This document shows positions 47,866 through 60,427 of a DNA stretch of 64,000 nucleotides, piece after piece. Source of the DNA: Daphnia carinata (lineage: Eukaryota > Arthropoda > Branchiopoda > Diplostraca > Daphniidae); contig NC_081336.1 of assembly GCF_022539665.2 (NCBI RefSeq), forward strand, positions 3,224,001-3,288,000, written 5' to 3'. The notes beneath the pieces were generated by a model. The model worked only from the letters and a program-made list of their open reading frames with translations, searched no databases and had not been told where the DNA came from. A program made the translations under genes and the position numbers. Position 1 is the stretch's first letter. Every line of letters begins with the position of its first letter.

Positions 47866-50800
47866 ATGGCTCCGATACCACAACCGTCGCCGTTGGAAGG
47901 CCATCAAATGGCCGGGGCGATGGTTCAAGCCGGCCAAGGCGGTGGTGGTGGTGGTCCTGGAGGTGGAGGGTCCATCTCCTTAGCTCTGCTGATTGACTTT
48001 ATCATCCAAAGGACGTACCATGAGTTATCTGTGCTCGCCGAGTTGCTTCCCAGAAAAACTGATATGGAAAGAAAGATTGAAATTTACCAATTTGCATCTC
48101 GGACAAGACAGCTCTTCGTCAGACTGCTGGCTCTCGTCAAATGGGCTGCTAGTGTATCCAAAGTTGACAAATCAACCAGCATCATGGCTTTTCTTGACAA
48201 ACAATCCATGATATTCATTGAAACTGCTGATGCCCTGTCTAGAATGGCAAGAGAAACACTTGTACATGCTAGGCTGCCCAATTTCCACTTGCCAGCCGCT
48301 GTTGAAGTTATGACTCTGGGAACCTACTCTCGCCTTCCTCTGTGTATTCGTGACAAAATCATACCACCAGACCCAATAACAGCTGTGGAGAAGAAAAATA
48401 CCCTTATGAGACTTAGCCAGGTATGTAATAGAATATAACAACTTGTTGGTAGAAGATTTTGTATAAATTATGCATCAATGTTTTAGGTGATTGAGTATCG
48501 GCTGGCGACTACGACTTTACCGATGCAAATGCGGAAGAACAAGATCGAGAACGGTAGAGTCAAGTTTACAGTAGACCACGAATTTGAGGCGTCCCTTACC
48601 CTTATGGGGGACGGCCCCACCGTGCCTTGGAGTCTGTTAGATATCAACATTCTGGTAGAAGACAAGGAAACGGGAGATGGCAAAAGTCTTGTCCATCCTT
48701 TTCAAGTTCGATATATCCACGAACTTCTTCAGTCTCGCCTTAGAGACTGTGACAATCCACTGTTGGAGCTGTACACTGTTTTGCACACGTTTAGCCAGTC
48801 GCTTCAATTAGAAGTGCTGTACTCGCAAACAAAACGCCTCTGCCAAGAGCGCCTCGGAGATTTAATCCGCATTGAACATTATACTGAAGGTCGTAGTTTG
48901 ACCATTTCCTACTGGAAGGATTTGGCAAGCCGCGAATTGAAGTCGGATTTGGGTTACAGATTGACAGCACAAGTATGCACATCACACTCTGGCGGTACAG
49001 ATGTGATTGGGAAGCCACTTCAGATCCTCCACAACCCGCCGCTATCGACCAAGGACTCTGAGATGGCCGAACAGTCCATCCGCTCCGATCAGCTCTCGCT
49101 GGAAAAGCTCCTCACTCATACTATTTACATGAGAACACGTACAAGACTGTTAGAGCTTAAGGTAGAGCTGCAGCCAAAATTAGGACACCAGCAAACGGAC
49201 TGCGTTGTTCAGGGTTCACCACCCGTCCTCCATCTTCCTATTCTATCGCCATGCCTTCGCTCCGAGCAGCTACTCATCACTGTTGACACTCGCACTGGCA
49301 GACTTCAAGCTCATATCCCTCAGGTAGTGATTGGGCTTATGTTTAGTAATTGAAAAATCATCGTAATTTATTTTTCATGTTGCAGGACGATCCACCTGCA
49401 TCTCTGATGTCTGAGCTACAAAACACACTCAATTCTGACAAAAGCCGGTTCGAGGCAGCCATTGCAGAACTTCGATTCTGGATTACTCAGCGTCGCTGCC
49501 AGAAAACGCTCCAGCATTTGCCCGTCTCAGTGTATGACAAGTTACCGCTAATGTATCCTGCGGACAGCCCAATGAGTCGCTTGGGCAAGCACAAATTTTT
49601 CCTTCGTCTTCATAAACATCCTAATTCGTGGGTTGTTGTTGAATTCAAGGTATAGTCAATCGTTTTTATCTCTTTTGATCGTTTATTAAACATTCCCCTT
49701 TGACCGTGTTCAGGAAAAGGCAAAAGACATTGACTATGCCTGTCATTTGGTGATCGTCAAACCTGTTCCTATTGAAGAGAACGTTTCTACAGACGAAACT
49801 TCAATAGAGCTACCAAAGATGTATTACAAGGTTTGCATAAAAATAAATTTCTTTTTTCTATTTTATTGTTAATGGGATTTTTTTGCAGGTGATGGAAGTG
49901 AATGAGTTAGATATGTTCCTGTTAACGCACGGTCCGTGCACGGCTTTAGAGTCGCAAGAAGTTGTAGGAACCAAACGTAAAACAGGATCGGCTAGTGGCC
50001 AACAAGAAGTTGCTCGTGATTCAACACCGGGTCCTTGTAAGCGAAGCAAACATCCCGCTTACTTGTTGCCAGACCTTTCACACGTCGTGGCTCTGTGCGA
50101 CGAGAGGATACCGTTCGCATCGCTTGCAAGCCAATTGACGAAACGAGAAATCCTTCATCAGGGATTGACCGTTGAAGCACTGGGAGCTGGACTTTCACTT
50201 AAATTGGTCAGTCTTCCTCCAGTCGAAGGAGTAAACCGTGAAGCTTTGAGCGACCTGAACCGCCGGTTATTGACAGCCACAATTCGAATGCAAGTGAAAG
50301 GCTCACGAGCATGGATGCTGGAATTCCTCTTCCACGGCTCGCCACTCGTCTCGGTTTCACCGACAGAGCAAGGATCTCGATTCCCCGTTTACTTGTCGTA
50401 CGACGTAACGACCGCCGACGATGCAGGTCGAACGGTGGATGCCATACTACAAGACTGGGCACACATTGCCAATTTGTACGCCTCAATTCTGAGCTTGGCA
50501 AGCGTTATGCAGATGAAAGAGGAGAGGCAGCATTTCAGCGTCAGGAGTTACAACTTTAAGAAACTCATTTTGGGCTATGGTCCAGCACGTATGGCCACGG
50601 CCGCTATCACTTGGAAAGCTCAAGAGCGCCGCTTCCATTTGGGGCTCGGCTGCTCTGGCCAATTGGGCTCCAATCCTCACAGCGCTCTTCGGGAACAGCT
50701 GGAATTCTTCCTTAATAAGGAACGCAGTTGCGGCTACTTGGCCCGCGTGCTACACGAGACCTACGAGCCACTGGCCTCCTTGGCCAAACTACCCTCTACC

Positions 50801-53344
50801 CTACAATTGGGGCTATTGTCGACCAAACCTCCAATTCCCGTACAAACGTTCACCGTCATGGCTCATTCGCCAACACATTTGCGATTAGCCTACTGCAACC
50901 TTTACTGCCTGGATGTACACCTTCAATCCGACGGGCAGGTTTCGATTCGCGATGGTGCTTTTAGCGTTTTCGACAAGAGCAAAGTTATCGAAGAGTTCGG
51001 CCCTACTCAGGGTCTAAAAGTAAACCAATTTCGTGCAATCCAATGTAGTTATTTTCGTCATTGTCCTTTTTCTTTGATCTAACTAGGCTTTCCTCTCCAA
51101 ATACGTTGACGAAACGGCATTGTCGCGAAGACGGTCTCAATCTGAAGACGATCATCCGCCTTCTCCTATCACGATGGAGCACACGAATGAGCCCTCGCAT
51201 TTCCTTGGACATTCGAGATCTACGGGGGCAGCTGGAGCTTCTCCTGCGGGGCAGCAAAGAGGAGACCTTGCTGGACTTCGATTTCAAACTCCATTAACGC
51301 CGTCCGGCACGAGCAATCCACATACTCCAGCCAGCCCACACATGGGCAATATATCGCAGGTACAATATCGATGGAAGTAATGTCACAAATAGGAATTCTC
51401 TTCTACTAATACGTTTGCGTGTAGCAACAGGTTCAGCCACAAGCGCAGCATGGATTCGGCTCTAGTCCAGCTACATCTTCTTTTTCACTGGCTTCTCCGC
51501 CTTCTCTACCGCCCGGCGGAGGGGTCAATCCTTCGCCTTCAATGTTGCCACATCCATCACCTGTGGGTCCGGGAAGTGCTTTTGGTATTGCCAGCTCCCC
51601 ACTTCCTAATCCGCTGCATGCCCCAAGTCCGGCTGGTATGCTGCCCACTCCTTCGCCCAATCCGGCTGGCATGAGTGGTGGCGCTCACAATATTGAGAGC
51701 AGCCCATTCCCTCCGCAAAGTTTGGCTTCGCCTGCTCCAAACACTTGGCCTGGATCACCAGGCATGCCTCGCCCTTCGCCGGCACGACCAGGAGGCCCTC
51801 CGTCTGCAGCTGCCAGTCACCACAGCCCTCATGGAGGGCATTCCGGTGCAGCTGGTGGTGGATTTGGAGGCTCGTTCGTATCACGCGTCCTTCCTCAGCG
51901 TTCGTGGGCTGGAGCTGTTCCAACAATCCTAACGCATGAAGCGTTTGACGTCCTGTGCACGCCAAGCACTCTACCTGGTAACTTCTAATGATTTGTGGAA
52001 GGGATAAAACATATTATAAATGAGACATTGTCTTTCGCAGGTGAAATGGATGAGACATTCTCTGCAGGCGGTTTGATGGCCCCGCTGGAACGTTTTCTCG
52101 GTTGTATTTCAATGCGAAGGAGTTTGCAACGAATTATTCAAGATTCGCAAGATTGCCCATCTGCGTTACCTATTACCGAACCGGGAGTTATTGCTTTCCG
52201 GTACTTTGATTCTATTGCCTCAAGCATTTTTCTTCTCCATTTCATGCAATTATTTCTTTCGAGTGCAGGTGCGAATCGTTACATGGACGCGTGACAGTAA
52301 ATCCTATGCACATGCAAAGCTTGCAGTTGAAGCTGAGCGCAAGTGGGCCTGAATACCGCGAACAGTGGACGATGGAAGAGTTTCAGGTGCTCGAGCGTTT
52401 CTTCGAAGTCCGCGTCATGGCAATACCATTCAAGCCGATGGCAGTTCACGCATTTTGTCGGTTGCTCAACGCTCCTCATCACATTCTTCGCGACCTGGTT
52501 CAACTAATGAAGCTAGAGCTCATGCCTAACGCTTTTGGCCAGCAGACGTTCAAGTGGAGCGTCCAGTTCTGTTTGACAGTTCCTCCGTCGGCTCCGTCCA
52601 TCGTGCCGATTGGCGCCTCATCGGTTTTGACGGCTCGCAACAAAATGCTCTTCTTCTTGTACATAAGGTAATTTGAAGGAGTAAGAAATGATAATGTAGC
52701 GGACTGTAATTAATATTTTTGTTTATTAAATCAGACGTTTGGGGATGTTGCCAGAAGCGGAAGGTGCGTCATTAGTGTTGCCGTTAGTCTACGATTCCAT
52801 CAACAACGTTACTCAGCTGGCAGAGCGCCGTGACACCGCTGCCGGTAACATGGGAGGTCTAGGACCCGTTGCCCACACGGCCAGCATGATGCTCAAACGG
52901 TTCTCCGAGTGCAGTCACATGATGGGAGTGCAACCTGGCGAGTGTTCCATCTACCTAGCCGTTCGCTATCTTCTAGCAAATCTTACACTGCCTAACGAGC
53001 CTCCACCCATGGCTGTGGGCCCTGGGAACAACGGCGTAGAGCTCCAGCAGCAGCCGAATCAAATGGTGCCAATGGGTCTGGGTAGCGGTCCTGGCATGGC
53101 CAACATGGGACCTGGAACCCCAATCAATCCGATGCAAATGCAAGGCGGCCCGATGTCAATGGGCGGAGGAGGAGTCCTACCAGCTCAGGGACAAGTCAGT
53201 ATGCCCATCCACAGTCCCATGACACCTTACGGCCAGGCACCGATGAGCGCCAACCCAATGACGCCCGTCATGTCGATGCCTATCAATAACACTATTGGTC
53301 CAACCATGGGTCAAGGCGGAACAGGCAACATGCAGATGCAGTGA
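47866..53344 (+). CDS. MED14: Mediator complex subunit 14
   Basis: Ten exons (47866-48420, 48487-49323, 49386-49649, 49714-49830, 49889-51019, 51087-51359, 51425-51977, 52041-52200, 52269-52667, 52735-53344) close in frame to 1632 residues. MED14 is the scaffold subunit that links head, middle and tail of Mediator, the RNA polymerase II co-activator in the nucleus. The conserved N-terminal block begins [20 protein letters not shown] and continues VIEYRLATT in exon 2. A Gly run lies near residues 26-36. A Pro/Ser/Asn-rich linker fills exon 7 (about residues 1060-1244). The last ~100 residues are Met/Pro/Gly/Gln-rich. It is somewhat longer than vertebrate MED14 (about 1450), mainly through these low-complexity parts. 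The start is the first ATG of the open frame, in context aaaATGG. A polyadenylation signal is at 53387-53392. Confidence 0.95.
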
Positions 53345-54356
53345 TCCCACATAATTTCTCGTTTATGTTTCGTTAATTCAATGTTGAATAAAAGGATATT
53401 TCAATCCTTAATTTTGAAATAAATAAAAAAAATCTTAGTAAATCAAATATGTTTCAACTGTGGACGGAAATCATTCCCATCAAAACTGTTCATGATTGTA
53501 ATACACATGCCCAAAGCTACAGTCTGCAAATTTGGTTAGTCGGCTGCTTGATCATCCATACCATTCTTTGTCTAATAAACACGAGGTGCCAGATGATAAC
53601 CTGAATTCTTTCTTTGGGTTTCTTTTTTCTTCTGGTTGATTCTAACAGACGTCTCGTCTGAAGCCAACAGAGTTGCCTATTCTGTGGTTATAAACCTTCG
53701 TCTGCTATTCTTCGAAACGACATGAAAAACCCTTTCCTGTGACACGGTTGAATGTCCTCCCGTAAAAACCATGGAAGGTAGCCACAGGGCATAGACATTT
53801 TGTTCGAAATTGTCAATCATAAACGAAGAGAAATCGTCATGCCTGTGAACTTATATCAATAAAAAGGAAATCTGTATACTGGAGGTAAAGGTAAGTTAAG
53901 TTTTCAAAATGAGGTTATCTTTAATGGATGTAGCTACAGGTTGTTGAACTTGAAGGTTGTTCACAACAAAGGTCAGTATATCGAGGTAGTCAAAACAGGT
54001 AAAACATCTCGGTAGGGGGAGGTTTCGACGACCTGACCCAACAATCCTTTTAGCCGTAGGTTCCTTCAGAGGAATATTAGAAAGAGTCGAACACCTTGAG
54101 CACGTTGCACACGCTTTCCCTTTCTCGTAAGTGCATATATCAAGGTCTTTGACCGGATTTAAAACTAAAAAAGGGGAAAAAAAGAGGGACCGAAAGAGTA
54201 GGTGGAGGATAAGAAAAGGAAAAGCAACCGTGATGTAGTTTCCACGTAACTTGGTTTGGTCTTCAGTCTTCTCCCAAGTGTGGCGTCGTGTGGTACGTTG
54301 TTTTATTTTCGATACCTGGTAATAGGAAAGTAAACCGAGGAGTAAACAGAAGCATC
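53345..54356. other. Spacer between MED14 and lipase 2
   Basis: It holds the MED14 3'UTR (AATAAA at 53387-53392) and then purine-rich sequence near 54170-54230. No gene was seen. Confidence 0.5.
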
Positions 54357-56326
54357 ATGGCAACACCAATTGTGATAGCAAATGCGGTGATCACTGTTTT
54401 GTTAACTTTGATGGTGCTTAACCATTTTCAGTTAGTGGAATATGATCCTATTGAAATGGTTGTCAATGAGTTTCAACGGCGTGTTTATTATTCGCAAATC
54501 GATGGCACTGTGATGGCTCCATCAGAAACTTTTATGACCGTGGTAAGTTTGCAAACCGTTACTATTCACTACCCATAAAAACGTTCTTATGTATTGATAA
54601 ACCAATTCAGTTTTACACTCTTATACTTTTAAAGCCAGAAATTATTCGAAGCCGTGGTTACCCTCTGGAAATTCATCATGTGGTCACGGAAGATGGTTAC
54701 ATCCTTGAGCTACACCGAATCCCGAAATCGATTAACGAGGCTGCCACTACCTCAGAAAATATAAAAAAGAAAGCCGTATTCTTACAGCATGGCATCTTTG
54801 CAACCGATTTCGTCTGGGCTTCCGGTCCGACCAATAGCTCATTAGGTATGATTGTCCCTCAGCTGTCAAGCTGATATAATCAATAAAAATGAAACTAATG
54901 TGAATATTTTGGACGATTCAGCTTATATCCTGGCGGATCATGGCTATGGTAATTCATCAAATATTAAACAATTAATACGATAAAAATTAATTGTATTGTG
55001 TTAATTTCATGGCAAGATGTCTGGATGGGGAACTCACGAGGCAACACTTACTCCAGGAAACACAAAACACTAGATCCTGATTCAGAAAAATTTTGGGATT
55101 TCACGTAAGTCTAATGAAAAATAACTACAGTAGAAAAATATTTAAAATTTCATTCATCTACTAGATGGGAAGAACTTGGTCAATACGATTTACCGGCTTG
55201 TATTGACTATGTTCTGAAAACAACCGGGCAAGAAAAGGTCTCATATGTTGGGTATTCGCTCGGCTGTGCCATTTTCTTCGTTGGCGCTAATCTGAAGCCG
55301 GATTTGAATGACAAAATCGACGTTATGATTGGACTAGCCCCGACATCCACCGTTCAAGTTTTAAATAACGTTTTTAAACTTATTGCACCATTAAGCAACC
55401 CACTTAGAGTGATTGGCATTTTCCATTTTAACAAGATGTTGATGCCAAATGTTTTTTCGACTCAAAAATTTAGCTTATGTCTATTATACTTTCCTGCTTT
55501 AGTACGTCTTGCGGTGGACAAGAACAGGATTATTTCTTCCTAGTGATGGAATCTCCAGCCGCCTTCTACGATTTATTTGCAATTCTAGCCAAATCGGAAG
55601 CGCCACTTGCCAAACTATTAATTTCTACATTTTCGGGTATTCGGAAACGACCAATACGGTAATATAACTAAATCGATTTTACTGTAACAAGCATGTACAA
55701 TATGTACCATAGAGCTTATGCATTTTCAACTCACCAGTCTTTAGTACACGTCCTATGTGGACACTATCCTGCGGGCGGGTCTCCCAAGACAATGCTTCAG
55801 TTCTTTGACAACTACAATTCAGGTACACACTATCGAAATCCCTGATAGACCAATTTCTTGTTTTCTATCTTAATATTTTCTGTTGCTTAGGTGGAAATTT
55901 CACGCGTTTCGATTATGGTGAAACCGAAAATTTGGAACGTTATGGAACAGTCGAAGCTCCCAAATATCAAATGGAACTAGTCACTGCCCCGGTTTACCTG
56001 ATTTGGTCGAAAACTGATCCAGTTTCAACCCCTCAGGTGCGTTTCTAGAACATATCAGTTCATTTCTTCGAATAGTGCAAGCTTGTTGCAACTACTAGCA
56101 TTAATATATATAAATTTTTTTCTATTTTATTCCTTTATAACTTGTTTGTAACGATTTACAAAAATTTGTCTAGGATATTGAATGGCTGGCAACGCGTTTG
56201 GGCAATTTAAAAGGTTCAGTAAAAGTAGACGCTTCAGTATTTAGTCACGGCGATTTCTTCATGTCAACTCAAGTTTCGAAGCTGGTATACCAGCCATTGC
56301 TCAAGATGCTGCCTCCTCCTTTTTAA
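54357..56326 (+). CDS. Acid-lipase-like alpha/beta hydrolase (lipase 2)
   Basis: Model: 54357-54542, 54635-54845, 54922-54948, 55017-55104, 55165-55450, 55503-55658, 55738-55822, 55891-56036 and 56174-56326, giving 445 residues. It has a hydrophobic N-terminus ([17 protein letters not shown]), [20 protein letters not shown], the oxyanion region [10 protein letters not shown], the nucleophile elbow GYSLG (Ser about 202), the Asp in SKTDPV and the His in SHGDFF. A Cys pair [11 protein letters not shown] precedes FGYSE, as in other acid lipases. Five exons have exactly the length of their lipase 1 partners (211, 27, 156, 85, 146), and the fourth differs by one codon. The 3' end of exon 5 is uncertain: the donor used (AAT/GTTTTT) is weak, and lipase 1 has a separate 36-nt exon here. 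An AATAAA lies at 56536-56541. Confidence 0.88.
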
Positions 56327-56882
56327 AGGCCGCCATTCATAGAAGTAAAGATCGGAAAGAAGCTGCACAAGAAACATACGTTTGTCAGCAGTGACGTTTT
56401 CCGACTTGTAAAACAATCACCAGAGGCATTACTATTTACGTTGAAACGAATTTAATACTGTTTGATCCCATCAGTTATTCAGAAATGATGGATGAGTTTA
56501 TTATTATTTGACATACATCGCCGGTTTGAAAAAATAATAAAGTCCTACAAAGGTGTGTGGAAGTTTCGTTAATCGTACAATTTGAGGAACATGAAGGAGA
56601 TCTGTTAAAGCTGTTAGTACTTAAAGTTTCACAGTTAGTGCAGTCCAGATTTGTGTTTAATTCTAGACTGTTTTTTTGGCTTTGTGAAAGGCTTTCCATC
56701 TTTAGAACATAGTAATATCATTAATTCTTTATAAACAATCTCAGAAAATCATATTAAGGTAGACAAGGATTATTATGGCATGCAGTAGTTGGATTATTAA
56801 ATTAGAATTTTCTTTAGGAATTTGATCATATCTTTACCCTCCACTAGATCATTGCAATTAGACAACTATGCTTCTTTGCTTG
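56327..56882. other. Convergent 3' flanks of lipase 2 and nurim
   Basis: It contains the lipase 2 polyadenylation signal (AATAAA, 56536-56541) and AT-rich sequence. No further gene was seen. Confidence 0.5.
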
Positions 56883-57846
56883 TCAGCCTCTGTAGTATCT
56901 GAATTCTGAGCTCATTTGTTTTCTTCTGTTGCTATATGATATTTCATGTTGTTTGCGTTCAAGTTGTCTTTGGTGATAACGCCTGTCATCTGCAGTTGGC
57001 TCCCACGCTGTGGCCATGTACAAAGTGAAACAAATAGCAAGAAGTGCTCTATCCAAACTAAAAAAAATTGTGTTAAGTACTAGTCATATGTTTAAAAGGT
57101 AGGTAAGCTTAAATTACCTCATGACAGGAGTCATCCAAAGCAAAGCAATAAAGGCCATGAAACTGGGATGACGTTTGTGTGAGTAGAGTCTTTGAAGTTC
57201 AGTTGATTTAAGATCTGATGTCTCAGGTAAATTCAGGCAAAAATAGTAGATCTGCAATTGAAAAAAAAATAGCAGAGAACATAAGAGGCGAGGAATAATA
57301 TGGTAATTAAGAAGTGTTACTTGTCTGATGCCAACAAGTTCTGGAAGATCAAGAATCACACAGCCTCCATATATGCAAGCCCATGCTGAAAAATGAATTG
57401 CATAGAAGGTCCACCATAGAAATGAACTGTTGACGTTCAGCCTCCACAGGCAGCATGAAGTGATTGGTGTCCAGAATGTGACCACAATCTAAGAAAATCA
57501 TGTTTGTATTGGTGACTAAAAACTGTATAAGAGAAATAAGAACCTGGAGAGTTACAGATGTGAGGATGACATAAATGCTACGGGACAACGATGACGTGAC
57601 ACGGTGACGACTCAAGAAATTTCCTATATCACTAGTTTTTAAATAACTGTGCTGAACAACGAAGAGCGTTACGAGACTTGCATTTAGCCAAACAGGAAAG
57701 AGAAGACCTGACTCAGACTCCTTTTTATCATACTCCATTGACGACGAAATGCCGGAGATGAACCACATAAACTTCCACATTGTATGCCCACTCAGTGTCA
57801 GAACAAACGTGCAAAATAAGATCGGTGAAAGGGTTTGAGTTGTCAT
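56883..57846 (-). CDS. NRM: Nurim-like inner nuclear membrane protein
   Basis: Four exons on minus (57846-57544, 57488-57321, 57251-57118, 57057-56883) give 259 residues, very near the usual 262 of nurim. The protein is made of about five hydrophobic spans: an N-terminal one, FPVWLNASLVTLFVVQHSYL, the stretch around SIYVILTSVTLQ, WWTFYAIHFSAWACIYGGCV, and MAFIALLWMTPVM followed by RALLAICFTLYM. The block WWTFYAIHFSAW with DLPELVGIRQ and the later RHPSFMAF are the nurim/isoprenylcysteine methyltransferase-like signature. Nurim sits tightly in the nuclear envelope and its biochemical role is unclear. The chosen start (context aagATGa) fits the family length. An in-frame ATG at 57996 would add 50 residues that do not look conserved. 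Confidence 0.85.
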
Positions 57847-58366
57847 CTTGAATTTGGGTTGGGCGGGCAATGATGGTTGCTCGATCCCTGTTGGGGGGTT
57901 TGTGTACAAAATGAAGAGCGGAGAGTTTTGAATACGCGGCATCTGGTGGACATGTGTATCAAGAGAAACTTTGCCAGATGTTATATTTAAAAGCATGGAA
58001 TTTAATAATCCAATATTCCTAAATTTCTATTCCTTAGGAACTACGGTTGTCGTAACTGAACTTCTTGTTAATCATCAGTATAAGAGTTTTTCAATTTATT
58101 CTGTTTACAGAGAGGATGAGGTTCCACATTTATAGCTATGGCAACGAGAAAGTAATACTTGAATACTTGTCCCGCCATTTTAAGCAGACTACATTAAAAA
58201 CGCCTAGTAATACACGGAAAATTTCACACATGTGAAAGATGGCTCCAGAAATCGCGAGAAAAATGGTAAATTTTGTATTTCATTGGCAGTGTTCGTACAA
58301 AATATTGCATTGGCTTTCGACACTTTGGAATTGGATTTTTCTAAAAATCACTAACACTGATCTCTA
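57847..58366. other. Nurim upstream region
   Basis: This is the presumed nurim 5'UTR and promoter, next to the 3' end of the ankyrin gene. No core promoter element stands out. Confidence 0.4.
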
Positions 58367-59721
58367 TTAAGTTTTGATACTAATATCTTTCATAAAGCAA
58401 GGGGTTGTTTCTTCATCGGGTAGTTCTTGATCCAGCTGCAAAAGAAAAATACAGAAAATTAATCACTTATTGGACCCAGTAAAAACGAAACTTTAAGAAT
58501 ATTTTTATTACTAGAAGGAATCGCTGAATGACAACGGGCAATGGAAGTCGGGGAACGAGTAGGAACAGCGACCGATAGTTGAATTTTTGCAATAGGTGTA
58601 GACGAATCACAAGACGGCATTGTTTGGCCAAACTTGGCGGATTGTACCATTGCTTCTGGAGTATCTTCAAATGCGTGTCTGGTAGTTCGGAAAGCAATTC
58701 TTCTACTCGCCGTTGAAGCATAGAATCCCAGCAACGAGGATTATATGAATCGATCATAAATACGAAAAGATCGTGGTCTCTGTTTCGTAAACTCCAGTAA
58801 ATGGCGCTTCTTCCTTTAGAATCCATTCGCGTGGGGTCGGCGCCTGCCGCCATTAGAAACATGGCCAACTGATGCCTACCTCTGTATCCAAGGTATTTGG
58901 TCTGCGTTTTTACGTTTTAAAATGTTGTTTTAATATAGAATTCTATTTTAGTAAATGGAGGTGTAATACCGCTAAATACAAGGGGCATTGGCTCCATGAG
59001 TAATCCTCGGTGGAACCGAGTCTCGAACCAGCAGCTAATAACTTTGCGACGAGTAACGGCCTTTGGCCTTTTGTAGCCACCCTACAATGACGTGGAGAAA
59101 CAGGTAACATGCAAGCTGGTGATTTGATTCGAGTTGAGGATACCAAATGGCGTACCATAGAGGGGTGTGCCCATAGAAGTCGCTCGCATTCAAGTCTGCA
59201 CCGGCTCGGATGAGCATTTCCGCCAATTCGTCGTCTTTCAGCCTGTGCATGTCACAATGTCAAGCTTCCCAATTGTGAAATCAATCGACAGTGGACAGTG
59301 GAGTGCAGCTTGTAAAACTAACCTGCAAGCGGTGTAGAGTGGTGGTTCGAGCCGGCCATTCGGCCCATGGCTCGCGACACTGTAATCCCAAATCGATGCA
59401 GACGGATAAGTGTCGCGCCAGACTTGCATAAATACTTGACGCCATGGCAAAAAAATTCAATAATCACCTAGCGTCTGCGCCTGCGCTTAAAAGCACTTGA
59501 GCCATAGCTCTATCCTGAGACGAGACGGCCGTTCCTAGCAAAGTTAGTCCTCTATAGATGGAGTCGGGATCGCCGCCGGCTGCCAACAATCGACGCACTT
59601 CCTGAGCCTGTCCGATTTTGACCTAAAAAATTAAACGAACAGATAATAAACACAATTGGTTTTGTTTTAAGTAGAACTTTACCACCAAGTGTAACTCTGC
59701 TGGAGATATGCGGGCTCTCAT
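58367..59721 (-). CDS. Ankyrin-repeat and SOCS-box protein
   Basis: Seven exons on minus: 59721-59683, 59622-59468, 59379-59323, 59242-59156, 59081-58970, 58901-58512 and 58435-58367, giving 302 residues. Ankyrin repeats are clear from AQEVRRLLAAGGDPDSIYRG, MAQVLLSAGADA, PLYTACRLKDDELAEMLI, RAGADLNASDFYGHTPLW and LAMFLMAAGADPTRMDSKG. A SOCS box follows at about residues 226-267 (PPSLAKQCRLVIRLHL ... PRLPLPVVIQRFL). ASB proteins are substrate adaptors of cullin-5 ubiquitin ligases: ankyrin repeats bind the target and the SOCS box binds elongin B/C. The target here is unknown. Introns are small (about 60-90 bp), and internal splice sites lie inside open frame. The exon limits above are the ones that restore repeat continuity and phase. 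The first exon codes only 13 residues, so an upstream start is possible. Confidence 0.85.
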
Positions 59722-60427
59722 CTTTTCTGTCCGAGATGATCCAAGGATGTGTTGAAGCCAAAATTCGATGCACTACGCCTCGTGTTGGAACTAAAGACGT
59801 CAGAGGACGCAAAGCAGCTCCCCCCTAACTATTTCAAAAATAGATTTGTGTAATCGTTTGCCTACATGTGCTATTCCGAGACTCCTTTAAAATCTGGCTG
59901 CGGAACTGCAGAATCGGTCAAAACTAATAATAACTTAGAACATTTTTCTGTTCACCTGCCAAATTTGATTCAAGAGTCAACCTCTATTGGTATTGATAGA
60001 AACTGGAGTAAGACCAAACACGAAACGCAACAAATATGTACACTAATTCTTGCCTATTGTATTGATTTTTTATAACGTGATCGGCTTACAAAGCCTTCTT
60101 TCGTTAAAAATCAAGGTAGATTTGCCCTTGGGTTGCACATATTCAACAGAGAAGGGTAGTGAGCCTTTTTTTTTTGTTGCTTATTCCCGGTCATGTTACA
60201 CAAACAATTGAGGCGGGAAATGAAAAATAGATTCACAATGCTGAGGTGGATGTCAACGATCGTGTAATGGACACAGCTGATGGAATTCTTCTTTACTTAT
60301 TACAGAGCTTGATAACATTCTAATGTGGGTCTCGTATTCCGTATACCTTGACAGGTAATTCTTTTGCACAGATGTTAGGGATTTGTCTACGAAAAAAAAA
60401 AAAATGAACAAGCCAAAATTGGTCAGT
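59722..60427. other. Spacer between ankyrin/SOCS gene and ADP/ATP carrier
   Basis: It holds the 3'UTR of the carrier gene on minus. A poly-T run lies at about 60164-60173. No gene was seen. Confidence 0.5.

Noticed and set aside
55304-55543. Open frame continuing past 55450 in lipase 2
   Set aside because: The conserved lipase block ([14 protein letters not shown] ... FGYSE) lies in another frame from 55503, so an intron must intervene.
59238-59450. Reading the ankyrin gene straight through 59450-59380 as exon
   Set aside because: That puts the frame out of phase with the preceding exon. Using the acceptor at 59381-59380 restores phase and gives an unbroken ankyrin repeat.
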